Counted from the first letter of the stretch, positions 18,443 through 27,521 are shown. The stretch: DNA of 64,000 bases from Neorhizobium populisoli (GCF_019430945.1 NZ_JAHYCB010000005.1:310001-374000); one strand, 5' to 3'. Program-made: numbers and translations. Notes: generated by a model from the sequence alone, not told the origin.

Positions 18443-19644
18443 CACAGGTCGCTCGCGGCAGTCGTGCGGCGGATGACGTCCGGATTGCTGAGCACGTAAT
18501 CGCCGAGTTCGAGGCCGAGGCCCGCACCCTGGAACGGATAGATCTGGCCGTTCTCGATACGCGGCATGACCGTGACGAGATCGCGGTACCAAGTCGAGTA
18601 ATAGGCGCGCACAGATTCTTGGAAGACGGCATTCGGTGCATTCAGCGACAAATGAATCGAGGCGGCGAAGACGACCGGGCCGGTGCAATCATGCGGCGCA
18701 ATCGGACGCTGGAAGGCTTCGGCCATCGAGGCGATCTTCTTGGCTTCGGAGAGGCCGCCGCACCAGGAAATGTCGAGCATGACGTAATCGACGGCGTTCT
18801 TGCGGAGCAGTTCGACGAATTGCGCTCGGGTCGCCAGCGTCTCGCTGGCGCAGACCGGCAGGCCGGAGCGCTGGGCATAGGTCAGAAGCGCTTCGGTGTC
18901 CTGCATCTTGATCGGGTCTTCCATCCAGAACGGCCGGAATTCCTTCATTTCACGGGCGATCGCCAACGCGGACGGCAGGTCCCACATGGAATGCAGCTCG
19001 ACCATCACTTCCATCTTGTTGCCGACCGCATCACGGATCTTGCGGAAGGCTTCCAGCCCCTTGTCGAGGTCGCCGCGATGAATGAAATTGCCGCCGCTTG
19101 CGACCGCATAAGGATCGAGCGGCCAGATCTTCATGGCGGTGATGCCCTCGGACAGCAGGCTTTCTGCCAGTTCGCCGGCATTGTTGGTGAAGGCCACCTG
19201 GTCGTCGTAAGGCCCCTGCGGTTTGTCCTTGTCGCCGATGTAACGGCGCGAGCCCTGGCTGTTATACGAGTAACCGGCGCAGGTATTGTAGGTGCGGATC
19301 GAAGGCCGCGACAGGCCGCCGAGCAGCTGGTGGATCGGCTGGTTCGTGACCTTGCCGAAAATGTCCCAGAGCGCGATATCGACCGCCGAAGCAGCACGAA
19401 TTTCGACGCCGGAAGACCGGAAGCCCACATAGGTCTCGGTCAGCATTTTCGAAATGCGATCGATCTCCAGAGGGTTCTTGCCGATCAGCGCCGGCGCCAC
19501 TTCCTTATGCAGATAGGTCGCGACCGAATCCGCCCCGCGAAAGGTTTCGCCGAGGCCGATAATGCCCTCGTCGGTGTGGATACGCAGCCAGATGATGTTG
19601 TTGAGGCTGGGAAGCTGGACGGTTTCGAGCGCGGTGATTTTCAT
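18442..19644 (-). CDS. Enolase-superfamily sugar-acid dehydratase/isomerase (mandelate racemase subgroup)
   Basis: This 400-aa protein has an N-terminal capping domain (MKITALETVQLPS) and a C-terminal barrel. The catalytic lysine region is MKIWP. Metal ligands are likely in VELHSMWD, WMEDPI and ASETL, and the general-base His lies in IAPHDCTGP. Enzymes of this subgroup dehydrate acid sugars or cycloisomerise aldaro-lactones. Here a role on galactarate, glucarate or their lactone fits Udh and SMP-30 neighbours, producing a 2-keto-3-deoxy acid for the DapA-like enzyme. The exact substrate is not decidable by eye. Confidence 0.85.
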   Translation of the reverse strand: MKITALETVQLPSLNNIIWLRIHTDEGIIGLGETFRGADSVATYLHKEVAPALIGKNPLEIDRISKMLTETYVGFRSSGVEIRAASAVDIALWDIFGKVTNQPIHQLLGGLSRPSIRTYNTCAGYSYNSQGSRRYIGDKDKPQGPYDDQVAFTNNAGELAESLLSEGITAMKIWPLDPYAVASGGNFIHRGDLDKGLEAFRKIRDAVGNKMEVMVELHSMWDLPSALAIAREMKEFRPFWMEDPIKMQDTEALLTYAQRSGLPVCASETLATRAQFVELLRKNAVDYVMLDISWCGGLSEAKKIASMAEAFQRPIAPHDCTGPVVFAASIHLSLNAPNAVFQESVRAYYSTWYRDLVTVMPRIENGQIYPFQGAGLGLELGDYVLSNPDVIRRTTAASDL

Positions 19645-19703
19645 GGGACTATCCGGATGAACCTAAAAAGCAAACCGGCGGACGAGCCGCCGGTCCAGGG
19701 AGA

Positions 19704-20549
19704 TCAATGAGCCGCAGCCGACTGGTTGCCGCGGGCGACGATCTGCGTCGGGTTGACGAAGCGCAGCGCCACGAGCAGCCAGACGAGCGTCGAGACCATG
19801 TAGATGACCGCCATCGCATCGATCGACTGCACGGCCCGCACGCCTGAGGCAAAGACCGAGTAATAGAGCGAAACGACGAGCGTCTGGCTGGTCGGGCCGG
19901 CGGTCAGGAAGGTCAGTTCGAACATCGCGACGGTGCGGACGAGAACGAGCAGCAACGACGCCAGAATGCCCGGGATCAACATCGGCATCAGCACGTAGAC
20001 AAAGAGCTTGAAGGTGCCGGCACCGAAAACGCGGGCCGCGGCCTCCACCTTCGGATCGATCTGCTCGATGAAGGGGATCATCACCAGAATGACGAAAGGC
20101 ACCGTCGGCACGAGGTTGGCAAGCACCACGCCCCAGAACGTCCCGCCGACATTGAACTGGTAAAGCACGGTCGCCAGCGGAATGCCGAAAGTGATCGGCG
20201 GCACAAGAAGCGGCAGCAGGAAAAGCAGCATGACGAGCTTCTTGCCCGGAAAATCCCGCCGCGCCATGGCATAGGCCGCCGTCACGCCGAGCAGGCCGGA
20301 CAGCGCCACGACCGTGAACGCGATCTGGAAGGTCACGAACAGGACCGGACCGAGCTGGAATTCACGCCAGGCCGAGGCATACCAATTGAAGGTGAAGGCA
20401 TTCGGCAGCCAGGTGCCGAGCCAGCGCGTGCCGAGCGACGAGACGATGACGGTCGAGATGATGCCGATCACGTTCAGGACGAAGAAGATCGTGAAGGCCC
20501 AGACGGCGGTGATCCAGAGTTTTGCTCCGATGGATGTATCGCGGATCAT
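19704..20549 (-). CDS. ABC permease, PotC-like, of sugar-acid importer
   Basis: This 281-aa permease has six hydrophobic helices and the coupling loop KVEAAARVFGAGTFKLFVYVLMP. It is the partner of the PotB-like permease 3 bases upstream. The SBP-ATPase-permease-permease set is of the spermidine/iron type rather than the sugar type, yet sits inside a uronate operon, so sugar acid is the inferred cargo. Confidence 0.85.
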   Translation of the reverse strand: MIRDTSIGAKLWITAVWAFTIFFVLNVIGIISTVIVSSLGTRWLGTWLPNAFTFNWYASAWREFQLGPVLFVTFQIAFTVVALSGLLGVTAAYAMARRDFPGKKLVMLLFLLPLLVPPITFGIPLATVLYQFNVGGTFWGVVLANLVPTVPFVILVMIPFIEQIDPKVEAAARVFGAGTFKLFVYVLMPMLIPGILASLLLVLVRTVAMFELTFLTAGPTSQTLVVSLYYSVFASGVRAVQSIDAMAVIYMVSTLVWLLVALRFVNPTQIVARGNQSAAAH

Positions 20550-20552
20550 GGC

Positions 20553-21452
20553 TTAGCCTTTCCCGCCACTGGTGGCGCCACGGTAGAAGAGATTACGAAT
20601 GACGAGCACGAGCAACACGATGCAGAGCTGCACGACACCCATGATCATGGCGATCGCCGAAGCCATGGTGAAATCGTATTGTTCGAAGGCTGCCTGGGCC
20701 GCGGCAATCGAGATGACGCGCGTAGGTCCTGACGGAGCGCCGAGCAGCACCGCCGATGGGAAGACCGCGAAGGCCTGCACGAAAGTCAGGCAGAAGGCGA
20801 TTGCCAGACCCGGAACCAGGAGCGGCAGCATGACATGCCGGAACCGCTGCCAGGCCGACGCACCATGGGTCGCCGCCGCCTTTTCAAGCCCGGGATCGAT
20901 ACCGGTCACATAGGACAGCGTCAGCAGGAAGGTGAACGGGAAGACCGTGACAACCAGCGACAGGAAGACGCCCCAATAGTTGTTGGTGAGCTTCACCGGC
21001 GAGTCGACGATGTGCAGCAGCATCAGCGTGCGGCTGAACCAGCCCTGCGGGCCGAGATAGTTGAGCATGCCCTGCGCCACCAGAACAGTGCCGAGCGTGA
21101 TCGGCAGCACGAGAATGGTGGTGAGCAGCCGCTGATGCTTCATCAGGCGGACGCGCATCGCAACGGGCACTGCGAAAGCCACGCAAAGAAGCGTCACGGG
21201 AACAGCCAGCCGAAGCGTCGCGCCGATCGTGTTGTAGAGATAGGGATCGGAGAAGAAGGCGATGTAATTGGCGAACATCCCGCCTTCGCGGATCGGCGTG
21301 AAGGACAGCATCAGCCCGTAAAAGAACGGGTAGATGAAGATCGCCAGGACGAAGATGACCGATGGCAGCAGGAGCAGCGTCACGCCGTCTATGCCGCGCA
21401 GCGCGAGCTTCTTGCGAAGCGAAGTGGGTTCGTGATCTGTGATGACGGACAT
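20553..21452 (-). CDS. ABC permease, PotB-like, of sugar-acid importer
   Basis: This 299-aa inner-membrane permease begins MSVITDHEP. Its helices start at LLLLPSVIFVLAIFIYPFF, and the coupling loop is GLEKAAATHGASAWQRFRHVMLP. An ATG at 21458 lies only 1 base from the GAGGGG ribosome site, whereas 21452 has 7-base spacing and is preferred. The ATPase stop is 9 bases upstream of that ATG. Confidence 0.85.
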   Translation of the reverse strand: MSVITDHEPTSLRKKLALRGIDGVTLLLLPSVIFVLAIFIYPFFYGLMLSFTPIREGGMFANYIAFFSDPYLYNTIGATLRLAVPVTLLCVAFAVPVAMRVRLMKHQRLLTTILVLPITLGTVLVAQGMLNYLGPQGWFSRTLMLLHIVDSPVKLTNNYWGVFLSLVVTVFPFTFLLTLSYVTGIDPGLEKAAATHGASAWQRFRHVMLPLLVPGLAIAFCLTFVQAFAVFPSAVLLGAPSGPTRVISIAAAQAAFEQYDFTMASAIAMIMGVVQLCIVLLVLVIRNLFYRGATSGGKG

Positions 21453-21463
21453 GGTCATGCCCC

Positions 21464-22531
21464 TCAGGCCGCGAAGACCAGCGCACGCGCCGGATCGATC
21501 GAGAGGTTTACCGCGCTGCCGACGTCGGGAGCACGGTCCGCATGGAAGATGATTTCCACGCCATCGGCGGTGCGGGCGATACCGACATATTCGCGGCCGC
21601 GATATTCGATGGCCTCGACGGTGACGGGAACGCCGCCTGTGACGCCATCGGCCAGCAGCACGTCATCCGGACGGCCAGCAAGCACGGCGGACGCGCCGGG
21701 CTGCAGGTCACCGACGACAGTGCCGGAGACCGAGAAGGAACCGGCAGAAACGGTGGCGCGATCTCCGTCGCGGGAGACGACCTTGCCGGCAAACCGGTTA
21801 CGGAAGCCCATGAACTCGGCGACATCGAGATGCGCCGGCTTTTCGTAAAGCTCGTGTGGCGTGCCGACCTGACGGATCTGGCCGTCGCGCAGCACCACGA
21901 TCCGGTCGGCGAGCGACAGCGCCTCGTCCTGGTCGTGGGTGACGTAAATGGTCGTCGCCTTCATCTGATTGTGGATGCGGCGAATTTCGGCGCGCATTTC
22001 GAGACGCAGCTTGGCATCAAGGTTGGAGAGCGGCTCGTCCATCAGAACCAGCGGCGGCTCGATGACGATGGCGCGGGCGATCGCCACGCGCTGCTGCTGA
22101 CCGCCGGAAAGCTGGCCCGGAAGCTTGTCCGCATGGCCCTGCAGGCGTACCAGCTTGATGGCTTCCTCGACCTTGGTGTCGATCTCCGATTGCGGCCGGC
22201 CGCGCATCTTCAGGCCGAAGCCGATATTCTTGCGCACGCTCATATGCGGGAAGAGCGCATAGTTCTGGAAGACCATACCAAAGCCGCGATCCTCGGGCTT
22301 GAACTGGTCGATCCTTTTGTCGTCAATAAAGATGCCGCCGCCGGTGGTGGACAGCAGTCCGGCGATGCAGTTGAGCGCCGTGGACTTGCCGCAGCCGGAC
22401 GGGCCGAGCAGAGCGATGAACTCGCCCTTCTTGATGGAAAGGCTGATCTCGCGCAGCGCATTCAGAGCGCCGAATGCACGGCTCATTTTTTCGAGACGGA
22501 TTTCATTGAATGGCATGGATGCGAGCTGCAT
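21464..22531 (-). CDS. ABC ATPase, PotA/UgpC-like, of sugar-acid importer
   Basis: This 355-aa ATPase has Walker A GPSGCGKST, signature LSGGQQQR, Walker B LVLMDEPLSNLDAK and switch THDQDEA. A C-terminal TOBE region begins near residue 240. GAGG stands 7 bases before the ATG. It energises the two permeases downstream and belongs to the binding protein encoded upstream. Confidence 0.9.
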   Translation of the reverse strand: MQLASMPFNEIRLEKMSRAFGALNALREISLSIKKGEFIALLGPSGCGKSTALNCIAGLLSTTGGGIFIDDKRIDQFKPEDRGFGMVFQNYALFPHMSVRKNIGFGLKMRGRPQSEIDTKVEEAIKLVRLQGHADKLPGQLSGGQQQRVAIARAIVIEPPLVLMDEPLSNLDAKLRLEMRAEIRRIHNQMKATTIYVTHDQDEALSLADRIVVLRDGQIRQVGTPHELYEKPAHLDVAEFMGFRNRFAGKVVSRDGDRATVSAGSFSVSGTVVGDLQPGASAVLAGRPDDVLLADGVTGGVPVTVEAIEYRGREYVGIARTADGVEIIFHADRAPDVGSAVNLSIDPARALVFAA

Positions 22532-22575
22532 CGATCGACCTCATCATGGGGAAGTAGCATGGCCCGCTGGAACTC

Positions 22576-22597
22576 CGCGCGTCCGAAAAGACGCGCG
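22576..22597 (-). terminator. Intercistronic hairpin between binding protein and ATPase
   Basis: CGCGCGTC and GACGCGCG pair over a 6-base loop, 30 bases after the binding-protein stop. No clean T-tract follows, so partial attenuation or protection of the upstream message is more likely than full termination. Confidence 0.4.
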
Positions 22598-22626
22598 AAG
22601 ACCATGTCTTGGGCAGTTTTAGTTTA

Positions 22627-23817
22627 TTACTTTGCGACGGCCGCGACTTCTTCGTCCCAGCGGCGGAAGGCAGCAACGAGCGCTTCCGGCTCGAGCGGCA
22701 GTTCGACCGGGTTGTTGGCGATCCAGCCTTCGTATTCCTTGCGGCCGAATTCTGCGATCGCGTCTTGGCTGGCCTTCGGAGCCATCGAGAGCGGCACGTC
22801 CTTCACCGCCGGACCCGGATAGAAATAACCCTGGTCGTAGGTGAAAGCCTGCTGTGCCGGCTGCAGCATGAAGGTGATCATGTCGAGGATGACGGCCAGC
22901 TTCTCATCCGAAATACCCTTCGGAACGCTGAGATAATGCGCGTCGCAGACCCAGTGGAAACCTTCGAGCGTGCCGACGGCCGCTTCCTTCGGCACGACGC
23001 CGAGAACGCGCGGGTTGATGTCCCAGCCCGTCGTGGTGACGGTCATGTCGCGGGTGCCCTCGCCGAATTCCTTCATCAGAGCGCCGGTGCCGGCCGGGTA
23101 ATATTCGATGTTCTTGTGCAGTTCCTTGAGGTAGGCCCAGGTCTTGTCCCAGCCCTTGACCGGATCCTTCGGATTGCTGTCCTTCAGGAGGTAGGGCAGG
23201 CCCATCAGGAAGGTGCGGCCCGGACCGGAGTTTGCCGGACGTGCGTAGATGAACTTGTTCGGGTTCTGTTTGGTCCAGTCGAGAAGCTGTTCGGCAGTCT
23301 TCGGAACGGTCTTCACCTTGGCCGGCATGTAGCCGAGCAGCGGGCCGGACGGGTAGTAGCTGATGGTGACGCCGCGGCCCTTGGACAATTCCTGCATGCG
23401 GTAGGCAGGTTCCTGATAGATCGCCTTGAGGTCCGGCAGGCCGGTGTCCTTCATGGACGCGATATCGACCCACATGTCCTGCGCAAGACCGGCCGAAAGA
23501 GCGTCCGGGCCGATGATGACGAGATCGATGTCGAGGCGCTTGGCAGCCTGCTGGGCCTTGATCTTGCCCGGCAGTTCCGGCGAGGTCGCCTTGTTGAACG
23601 TCATGCGCGAAACGAGGTTCGGCTTGGCGGCGGCATAGGCATCAAAGGCCGGCTGCGTCAGCGCGAGGTTGCCAGCGGCATCGACGATGTTCAGCGTCAC
23701 CGGCGACTTCGGCAGCGGCAGGCCCGCGGCCATGGCGCGCACGGAAGACAGCGTCATCGCGGCGGTACCGGCAGCGGCTACTCCGAGAAAGCCGCGGCGC
23801 GAAAATTTCGGGTTCAT
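22627..23817 (-). CDS. Periplasmic solute-binding protein with Tat signal (PotD/family 1 type)
   Basis: This 396-aa binding protein has a twin-arginine leader (SRRGFLGVAAAG) followed by a hydrophobic stretch and AMAAG cleavage region, so it is probably exported folded. Two lobes are visible (VTLNIVDAAGN; YYPAGTGALMKEFGEGTRD). ATG at 23817 is used because it begins the Tat leader. It is the first transport gene of the uronate operon. Ligand is inferred to be a uronate or aldarate; the family also holds polyamine and iron binders. Confidence 0.85.
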   Translation of the reverse strand: MNPKFSRRGFLGVAAAGTAAMTLSSVRAMAAGLPLPKSPVTLNIVDAAGNLALTQPAFDAYAAAKPNLVSRMTFNKATSPELPGKIKAQQAAKRLDIDLVIIGPDALSAGLAQDMWVDIASMKDTGLPDLKAIYQEPAYRMQELSKGRGVTISYYPSGPLLGYMPAKVKTVPKTAEQLLDWTKQNPNKFIYARPANSGPGRTFLMGLPYLLKDSNPKDPVKGWDKTWAYLKELHKNIEYYPAGTGALMKEFGEGTRDMTVTTTGWDINPRVLGVVPKEAAVGTLEGFHWVCDAHYLSVPKGISDEKLAVILDMITFMLQPAQQAFTYDQGYFYPGPAVKDVPLSMAPKASQDAIAEFGRKEYEGWIANNPVELPLEPEALVAAFRRWDEEVAAVAK

Positions 23818-23888
23818 TCTAAATCCTCCACAACAAACCTGACTTGAACTTTTCCGGCGCAGGCATGCCGGCATCGATAAACCTCCCC

Positions 23889-23930
23889 TAGAGCGCCGTG
23901 CGTCCTATCGGACGCACAAAAGGTGCTCTA
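23889..23930. repeat. Rhizobial palindromic repeat (GTGCGTCC...GGACGCAC)
   Basis: TAGAGC and GCTCTA flank a GTGCGTCC/GGACGCAC stem with a TATC loop. The pattern is familiar as a dispersed palindrome in Rhizobiaceae intergenic DNA. It lies between the DapA-like gene and the binding-protein gene and could modulate operon read-through. Confidence 0.6.
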
Positions 23931-23947
23931 AGTCTTTGAACCTACGC

Positions 23948-24856
23948 TTATGCGGCGACGGGTTCCCAGCTTGCGAGAAGCTGCTGAAGCTGCTTGCGGT
24001 CTGCATCGTCGAGGGCCGGCACGCCCGGCAGACGCACCGGACCGACATCCTCGCCGCGCATCATCAGCGCTTCCTTGACGACGGTGACATTGGCGCCGTT
24101 GTTGAACTTGGTGCGCAGCACTTCGAAGCCGGCAATCTTGCTGACCAGAGCGCGGGCCTTGGCATAATCGCCCGCTTCCAGCGCGTTCCAGACGGCCAGC
24201 GAACGGCCCGGATCGACATTGACGAGGCCCGACGTGAAGCCCTTGGCGCCGAGCGCGTAGAAAGGTGCCGCCCAACCTTCCGCCAGACCGCAGATCCAGA
24301 CCGCGTCGGTGCCTTCCGTGGCGCGAACGCATTCGGAAAACAGCATCATGTCGGTCGAGGCGAACTTGACGCCGGCAATGTTCGGATGGGTCGCGATACG
24401 GGCAATATCCGCGACGCCGATGGCATTCGAACGGACGTAAGCTACGAGCGGCAGTTCCGAGGCTTCGGCAATCGCGATGAAGTAGTCGGCCTGCGCCTTC
24501 GGAGCAGCAAACGGATCGAGTGGGTGATGCACCATCACGCCGTCGCAGCCTTCGCGCTTGGCGGACTTGGCGGTCGCGATCGCCTCGCCGATCGAACGAC
24601 CGGCAGCAGCCGTCACCACCGTCTTGCCTTCGACGGCAGCGACGCAGATCGCCTGAAGACGCAGCACTTCCTCGTGCTGCAGGCTGTAGAATTCGCCGGT
24701 ATTGCCGCCGCAGACGATGTTGTGAATGCCGGCATCGGCGATGCGGCGAATGATCCTGCCGGTCAGCTGCGGCTCGATGGCGCCAGCCTGGTCGTAAGCT
24801 GTCACATGGACACCAGAAATGCCCGTGAGGACACGTTTGTAATCGCGGATATTCAT
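23948..24856 (-). CDS. DapA-family keto-acid lyase/dehydratase (KdgD-like)
   Basis: This 302-aa class I aldolase-fold protein of the dihydrodipicolinate synthase/N-acetylneuraminate lyase family has the GGNTGEFYSL phosphate/carboxylate loop, the catalytic Tyr in VAYVRSN and the Schiff-base Lys in AGVKFAS. In uronate operons this family supplies 5-dehydro-4-deoxyglucarate dehydratase or a 2-keto-3-deoxy-acid lyase, leading to 2-oxoglutarate semialdehyde or pyruvate. The neighbouring Udh and enolase-family genes favour the dehydratase role, but aldolase activity is possible. Confidence 0.85.
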   Translation of the reverse strand: MNIRDYKRVLTGISGVHVTAYDQAGAIEPQLTGRIIRRIADAGIHNIVCGGNTGEFYSLQHEEVLRLQAICVAAVEGKTVVTAAAGRSIGEAIATAKSAKREGCDGVMVHHPLDPFAAPKAQADYFIAIAEASELPLVAYVRSNAIGVADIARIATHPNIAGVKFASTDMMLFSECVRATEGTDAVWICGLAEGWAAPFYALGAKGFTSGLVNVDPGRSLAVWNALEAGDYAKARALVSKIAGFEVLRTKFNNGANVTVVKEALMMRGEDVGPVRLPGVPALDDADRKQLQQLLASWEPVAA

Positions 24857-24866
24857 GTCCGATTTC

Positions 24867-25547
24867 CTAGTTTTCGGCTTGCACGCGGATGAGATGTTTC
24901 TCGCCCGAGCGAATGACGTGATCGCGCATCAACCGTTCGGCGAGTTCCGCGTCGTGGCTGGCGATGGCGTCGGCGATGGCCTCATGTTCCTCGACAGCCT
25001 GAAAGCGCTCACGCTCTTCCGACAGCACGATGAGACGGGCCGTTTGAGTGTAGATATTCTGCCCACTCTGGAGACGGCGCAGATATCCGCAGCCGGACGC
25101 CTCGTGGATGACATTGTGAAAACGTTCATTGAGAGCGATCAGCTCGAGGACATCCACCGTTTCGAGCCCCGCACGCATCTCGACGATCAGAGTGCGCAAT
25201 TGGGTGACTTGCGCCTTGGTGACGTGCTTGGCCGCCTGCCGGGCGATCATGCTTTCGATCGCCGCACGCGCCAGCATCATCTCTTCCGCCTGGGCGGCAT
25301 CGAAGGTGACATAGATGCCGCGACGGGCCTCGGAACGCACAAGCCCTTCCGCCTCCAGCACCCGCAGCGCTTCCTTGAGAGGAGTCGTGCTGATGCCGAG
25401 CTGGCTTGCGAGCTGACGTTCGTTGAGCTTGTCGCCACCCTTCAGCTTGCCCGAGATGATCGCATCCCGAACCAGGCCGTAAACGTGGTCGCGCAGGCTC
25501 TTCAAAAACACCGGCTCGACGGGCAGAAGCGTGTCCTCGCCTCCCAT
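24867..25547 (-). CDS. GntR-family regulator (FCD type) of the uronate operon
   Basis: This 226-aa protein has an N-terminal winged helix (LNERQLASQLGISTTPLKEALRVLEAEGLV) and a C-terminal FCD ligand-binding domain with metal-type His in NERFHNVIHEASG. It heads the uronate operon and is divergent from the IlvD-type gene. Tandem TTGATATATCAA palindromes lie 43-89 bases upstream, the expected autoregulatory operator. An aldarate or keto-deoxy acid is a plausible inducer. Confidence 0.88.
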   Translation of the reverse strand: MGGEDTLLPVEPVFLKSLRDHVYGLVRDAIISGKLKGGDKLNERQLASQLGISTTPLKEALRVLEAEGLVRSEARRGIYVTFDAAQAEEMMLARAAIESMIARQAAKHVTKAQVTQLRTLIVEMRAGLETVDVLELIALNERFHNVIHEASGCGYLRRLQSGQNIYTQTARLIVLSEERERFQAVEEHEAIADAIASHDAELAERLMRDHVIRSGEKHLIRVQAEN

Positions 25548-25589
25548 TCAGTTCCTCCAATTCCCTCTTCTCGGCCGGTGATCTAGCAC

Positions 25590-25636
25590 CTGAAATTTGA
25601 TATATCAAGCAAGAAATCTGAAATTTGATATATCAA
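25590..25636. promoter_or_regulatory. Tandem GntR operator (two identical 19-base copies)
   Basis: CTGAAATTTGATATATCAA occurs at 25590-25608 and again, identical, at 25618-25636, a 28-base period. Each copy contains the perfect palindrome TTGATATATCAA. Position between divergent gntR and the IlvD-type gene suggests control of both. Confidence 0.7.
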
Positions 25637-25666
25637 TTTGCCGCGAGCATGTTTAAGTTTGCGCTC

Positions 25667-25686
25667 AGTTGGAAGGAGGTCCAACT
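25667..25686. other. Hairpin with AGGAGG loop in divergent intergenic region
   Basis: AGTTGGAAGGAGGTCCAACT has perfect 7-base arms around the loop AGGAGG, an ideal Shine-Dalgarno sequence. No start codon lies at normal spacing; the nearest ATG is 24 bases away. It may be an operator half or a translational control element for the dehydratase gene. Confidence 0.35.
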
Positions 25687-25752
25687 CGGCGATCAGCGCG
25701 AATATGTGTATGATCGCTGATGCTAGGGCAGGAAAATCTGGAAACATCTTAA

Positions 25753-27483
25753 ATGACAAAAGCAGCAGCCAGTCTCCGCAGCGCGCGTTGGTTCGCGCCG
25801 GATGATCTCCGTTCGTCGGGACATCGCTCCCGCATGATGCAGATGGGTTACGACGAGAAGGATTGGGGCAAGAAGCCGATCATCGCGATCCTCAATACCT
25901 GGTCGGACCTCAATGCCTGCCATTCCCATTTCAAGGAGCGCGTCGAGCATGTGAAGCGCGGCGTGCTGCAGGCGGGCGGCTTTCCGGTCGAGCTACCGGT
26001 CCAGTCGCTGTCCGAAAGCGCGCTGAAGCCGACCTCGATGCTCTACCGCAACTTCCTCGCCATGGAGGCCGAGGAATTGCTGCGCGCGCATCCGGTCGAT
26101 GGCGCCGTATTGATGGGCGGCTGCGACAAGACCACCCCAGCGCTGGTCATGGGCGCGATCAGCGCCGGTTTCCCGATGATCTTCCTGCCCGCCGGCCCGA
26201 TGTTGCGCGGCAACTACAAGGGCGAATGGCTGGGCTCCGGCTCCGACGCCTGGAAATACTGGGACGAGCGCCGCGCCGGCAATATTTCCGAAGAGCAATG
26301 GACCGGCGTCGAGGAAGGCATTGCCCGTTCCTACGGCCACTGCATGACCTTCGGCACCGCCAGCACGATGACGGCGATCGCCGAGTCGCTCGGTCTCACC
26401 CTGCCGGGTGCAAGCTCCATTCCGGCCGCCGACGTCAACCACATGCGCATGAGCACGCGTTGCGGCCGCCGCATCGTCGAAATGGTCTGGGACGACCTGA
26501 CGCCGGACAAGATCATCACGGCCGACTCCGTCCACAACGCCACAACCGTCGCGATGGCCACCGGCTGTTCCACCAATGCCGTTGTCCACCTGATCGCCAT
26601 GGCACGGCGTGCCGGCGTGCCGCTGACGCTCGACGATCTCGACAAGGCCGGCCGCACCACCCCCGTTGTCGCCAACATCCGCCCGACCGGCGACAAATAC
26701 CTGATGGAAGACTTCTATTACGCCGGTGGCCTGCGCGCCCTGATGGCGGAGATCAAGGACCTCCTGAAGCTCGACGCCATGACGGTCAGCGGCTTTCCTC
26801 TCGGCGAAACGCTGAAAGGTGCTGAAGTCTACAACAGCGACGTCATCCGGCCGCTGTCGGATCCGATCTATCCGGAAGGCTCGCTCGCCGTCCTCAAGGG
26901 CAATCTCGCCCCGGATGGCTGCGTCATGAAACCGTCCGCCTGCGAGCCGCGCCTGCGCGTCCATGAAGGCCCTGCCCTCGTGTTCGACAGCTATCCGGAA
27001 ATGAAGGCTGCGATCGACCGCGAAGACCTCGACGTCACCGCCGATCACGTGCTGATCCTGCGCGGCGCCGGCCCCAAGGGCGGTCCCGGCATGCCGGAAT
27101 GGGGCATGCTGCCGATCCCGAAGAAGATCCTCAAGCAGGGCTATCGCGACATGCTGCGCATTTCCGATGCCCGCATGTCCGGCACCAGCTACGGTGCCTG
27201 CATCCTGCATGTCGCACCGGAATCGCATGTCGGCGGCCCGCTCTCGCTGGTCCGCACCGGCGACATCATCCGCGTCGACCTGCCGAACCGTTCGATCGAC
27301 ATGCTGGTGGACGAGGCAACGCTCGCAAAGCGTAAAGCCGAATGGAAGGCCCCGGCCGACAAATATGAGCGCGGCTATGGCTGGATGTTCTCCAAACACA
27401 TCAAGCAGGCCAATGACGGCTGCGATTTCGACTTCCTCGAAAGCCAGTTCGGCAAGACCGCCGGCGAACCAGACATCTTCTAA
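25753..27483 (+). CDS. IlvD/Edd-family sugar-acid dehydratase (L-arabinonate dehydratase-like)
   Basis: This 576-aa dehydratase has length and cysteine pattern matching Rhizobium L-arabinonate dehydratase, a [2Fe-2S] and Mg enzyme. Candidate cluster cysteines are C56 (NACHS), C124 (GGCDKTTP) and C197 (YGHCMTFGTAS). Other blocks are MSTRCGRRIVE and SDARMSGTSYG. It should remove water from an aldonate to give a 2-keto-3-deoxy acid. There is no strong ribosome site. A 10-codon frame ending in TAA abuts the ATG. Its partner downstream is the RraA-like gene 38 bases later. Confidence 0.88.
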   Translation: MTKAAASLRSARWFAPDDLRSSGHRSRMMQMGYDEKDWGKKPIIAILNTWSDLNACHSHFKERVEHVKRGVLQAGGFPVELPVQSLSESALKPTSMLYRNFLAMEAEELLRAHPVDGAVLMGGCDKTTPALVMGAISAGFPMIFLPAGPMLRGNYKGEWLGSGSDAWKYWDERRAGNISEEQWTGVEEGIARSYGHCMTFGTASTMTAIAESLGLTLPGASSIPAADVNHMRMSTRCGRRIVEMVWDDLTPDKIITADSVHNATTVAMATGCSTNAVVHLIAMARRAGVPLTLDDLDKAGRTTPVVANIRPTGDKYLMEDFYYAGGLRALMAEIKDLLKLDAMTVSGFPLGETLKGAEVYNSDVIRPLSDPIYPEGSLAVLKGNLAPDGCVMKPSACEPRLRVHEGPALVFDSYPEMKAAIDREDLDVTADHVLILRGAGPKGGPGMPEWGMLPIPKKILKQGYRDMLRISDARMSGTSYGACILHVAPESHVGGPLSLVRTGDIIRVDLPNRSIDMLVDEATLAKRKAEWKAPADKYERGYGWMFSKHIKQANDGCDFDFLESQFGKTAGEPDIF

Positions 27484-27521
27484 ACCGCCATCTCTGAAAA
27501 GTATTCTCCAGGGGAGACCCC

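Noticed and set aside
21542..23847. Two long + strand frames opposite the PotA-like ATPase and the binding protein
   Set aside because: Both - strand genes have full motif sets and ribosome sites; the + strand products have none.
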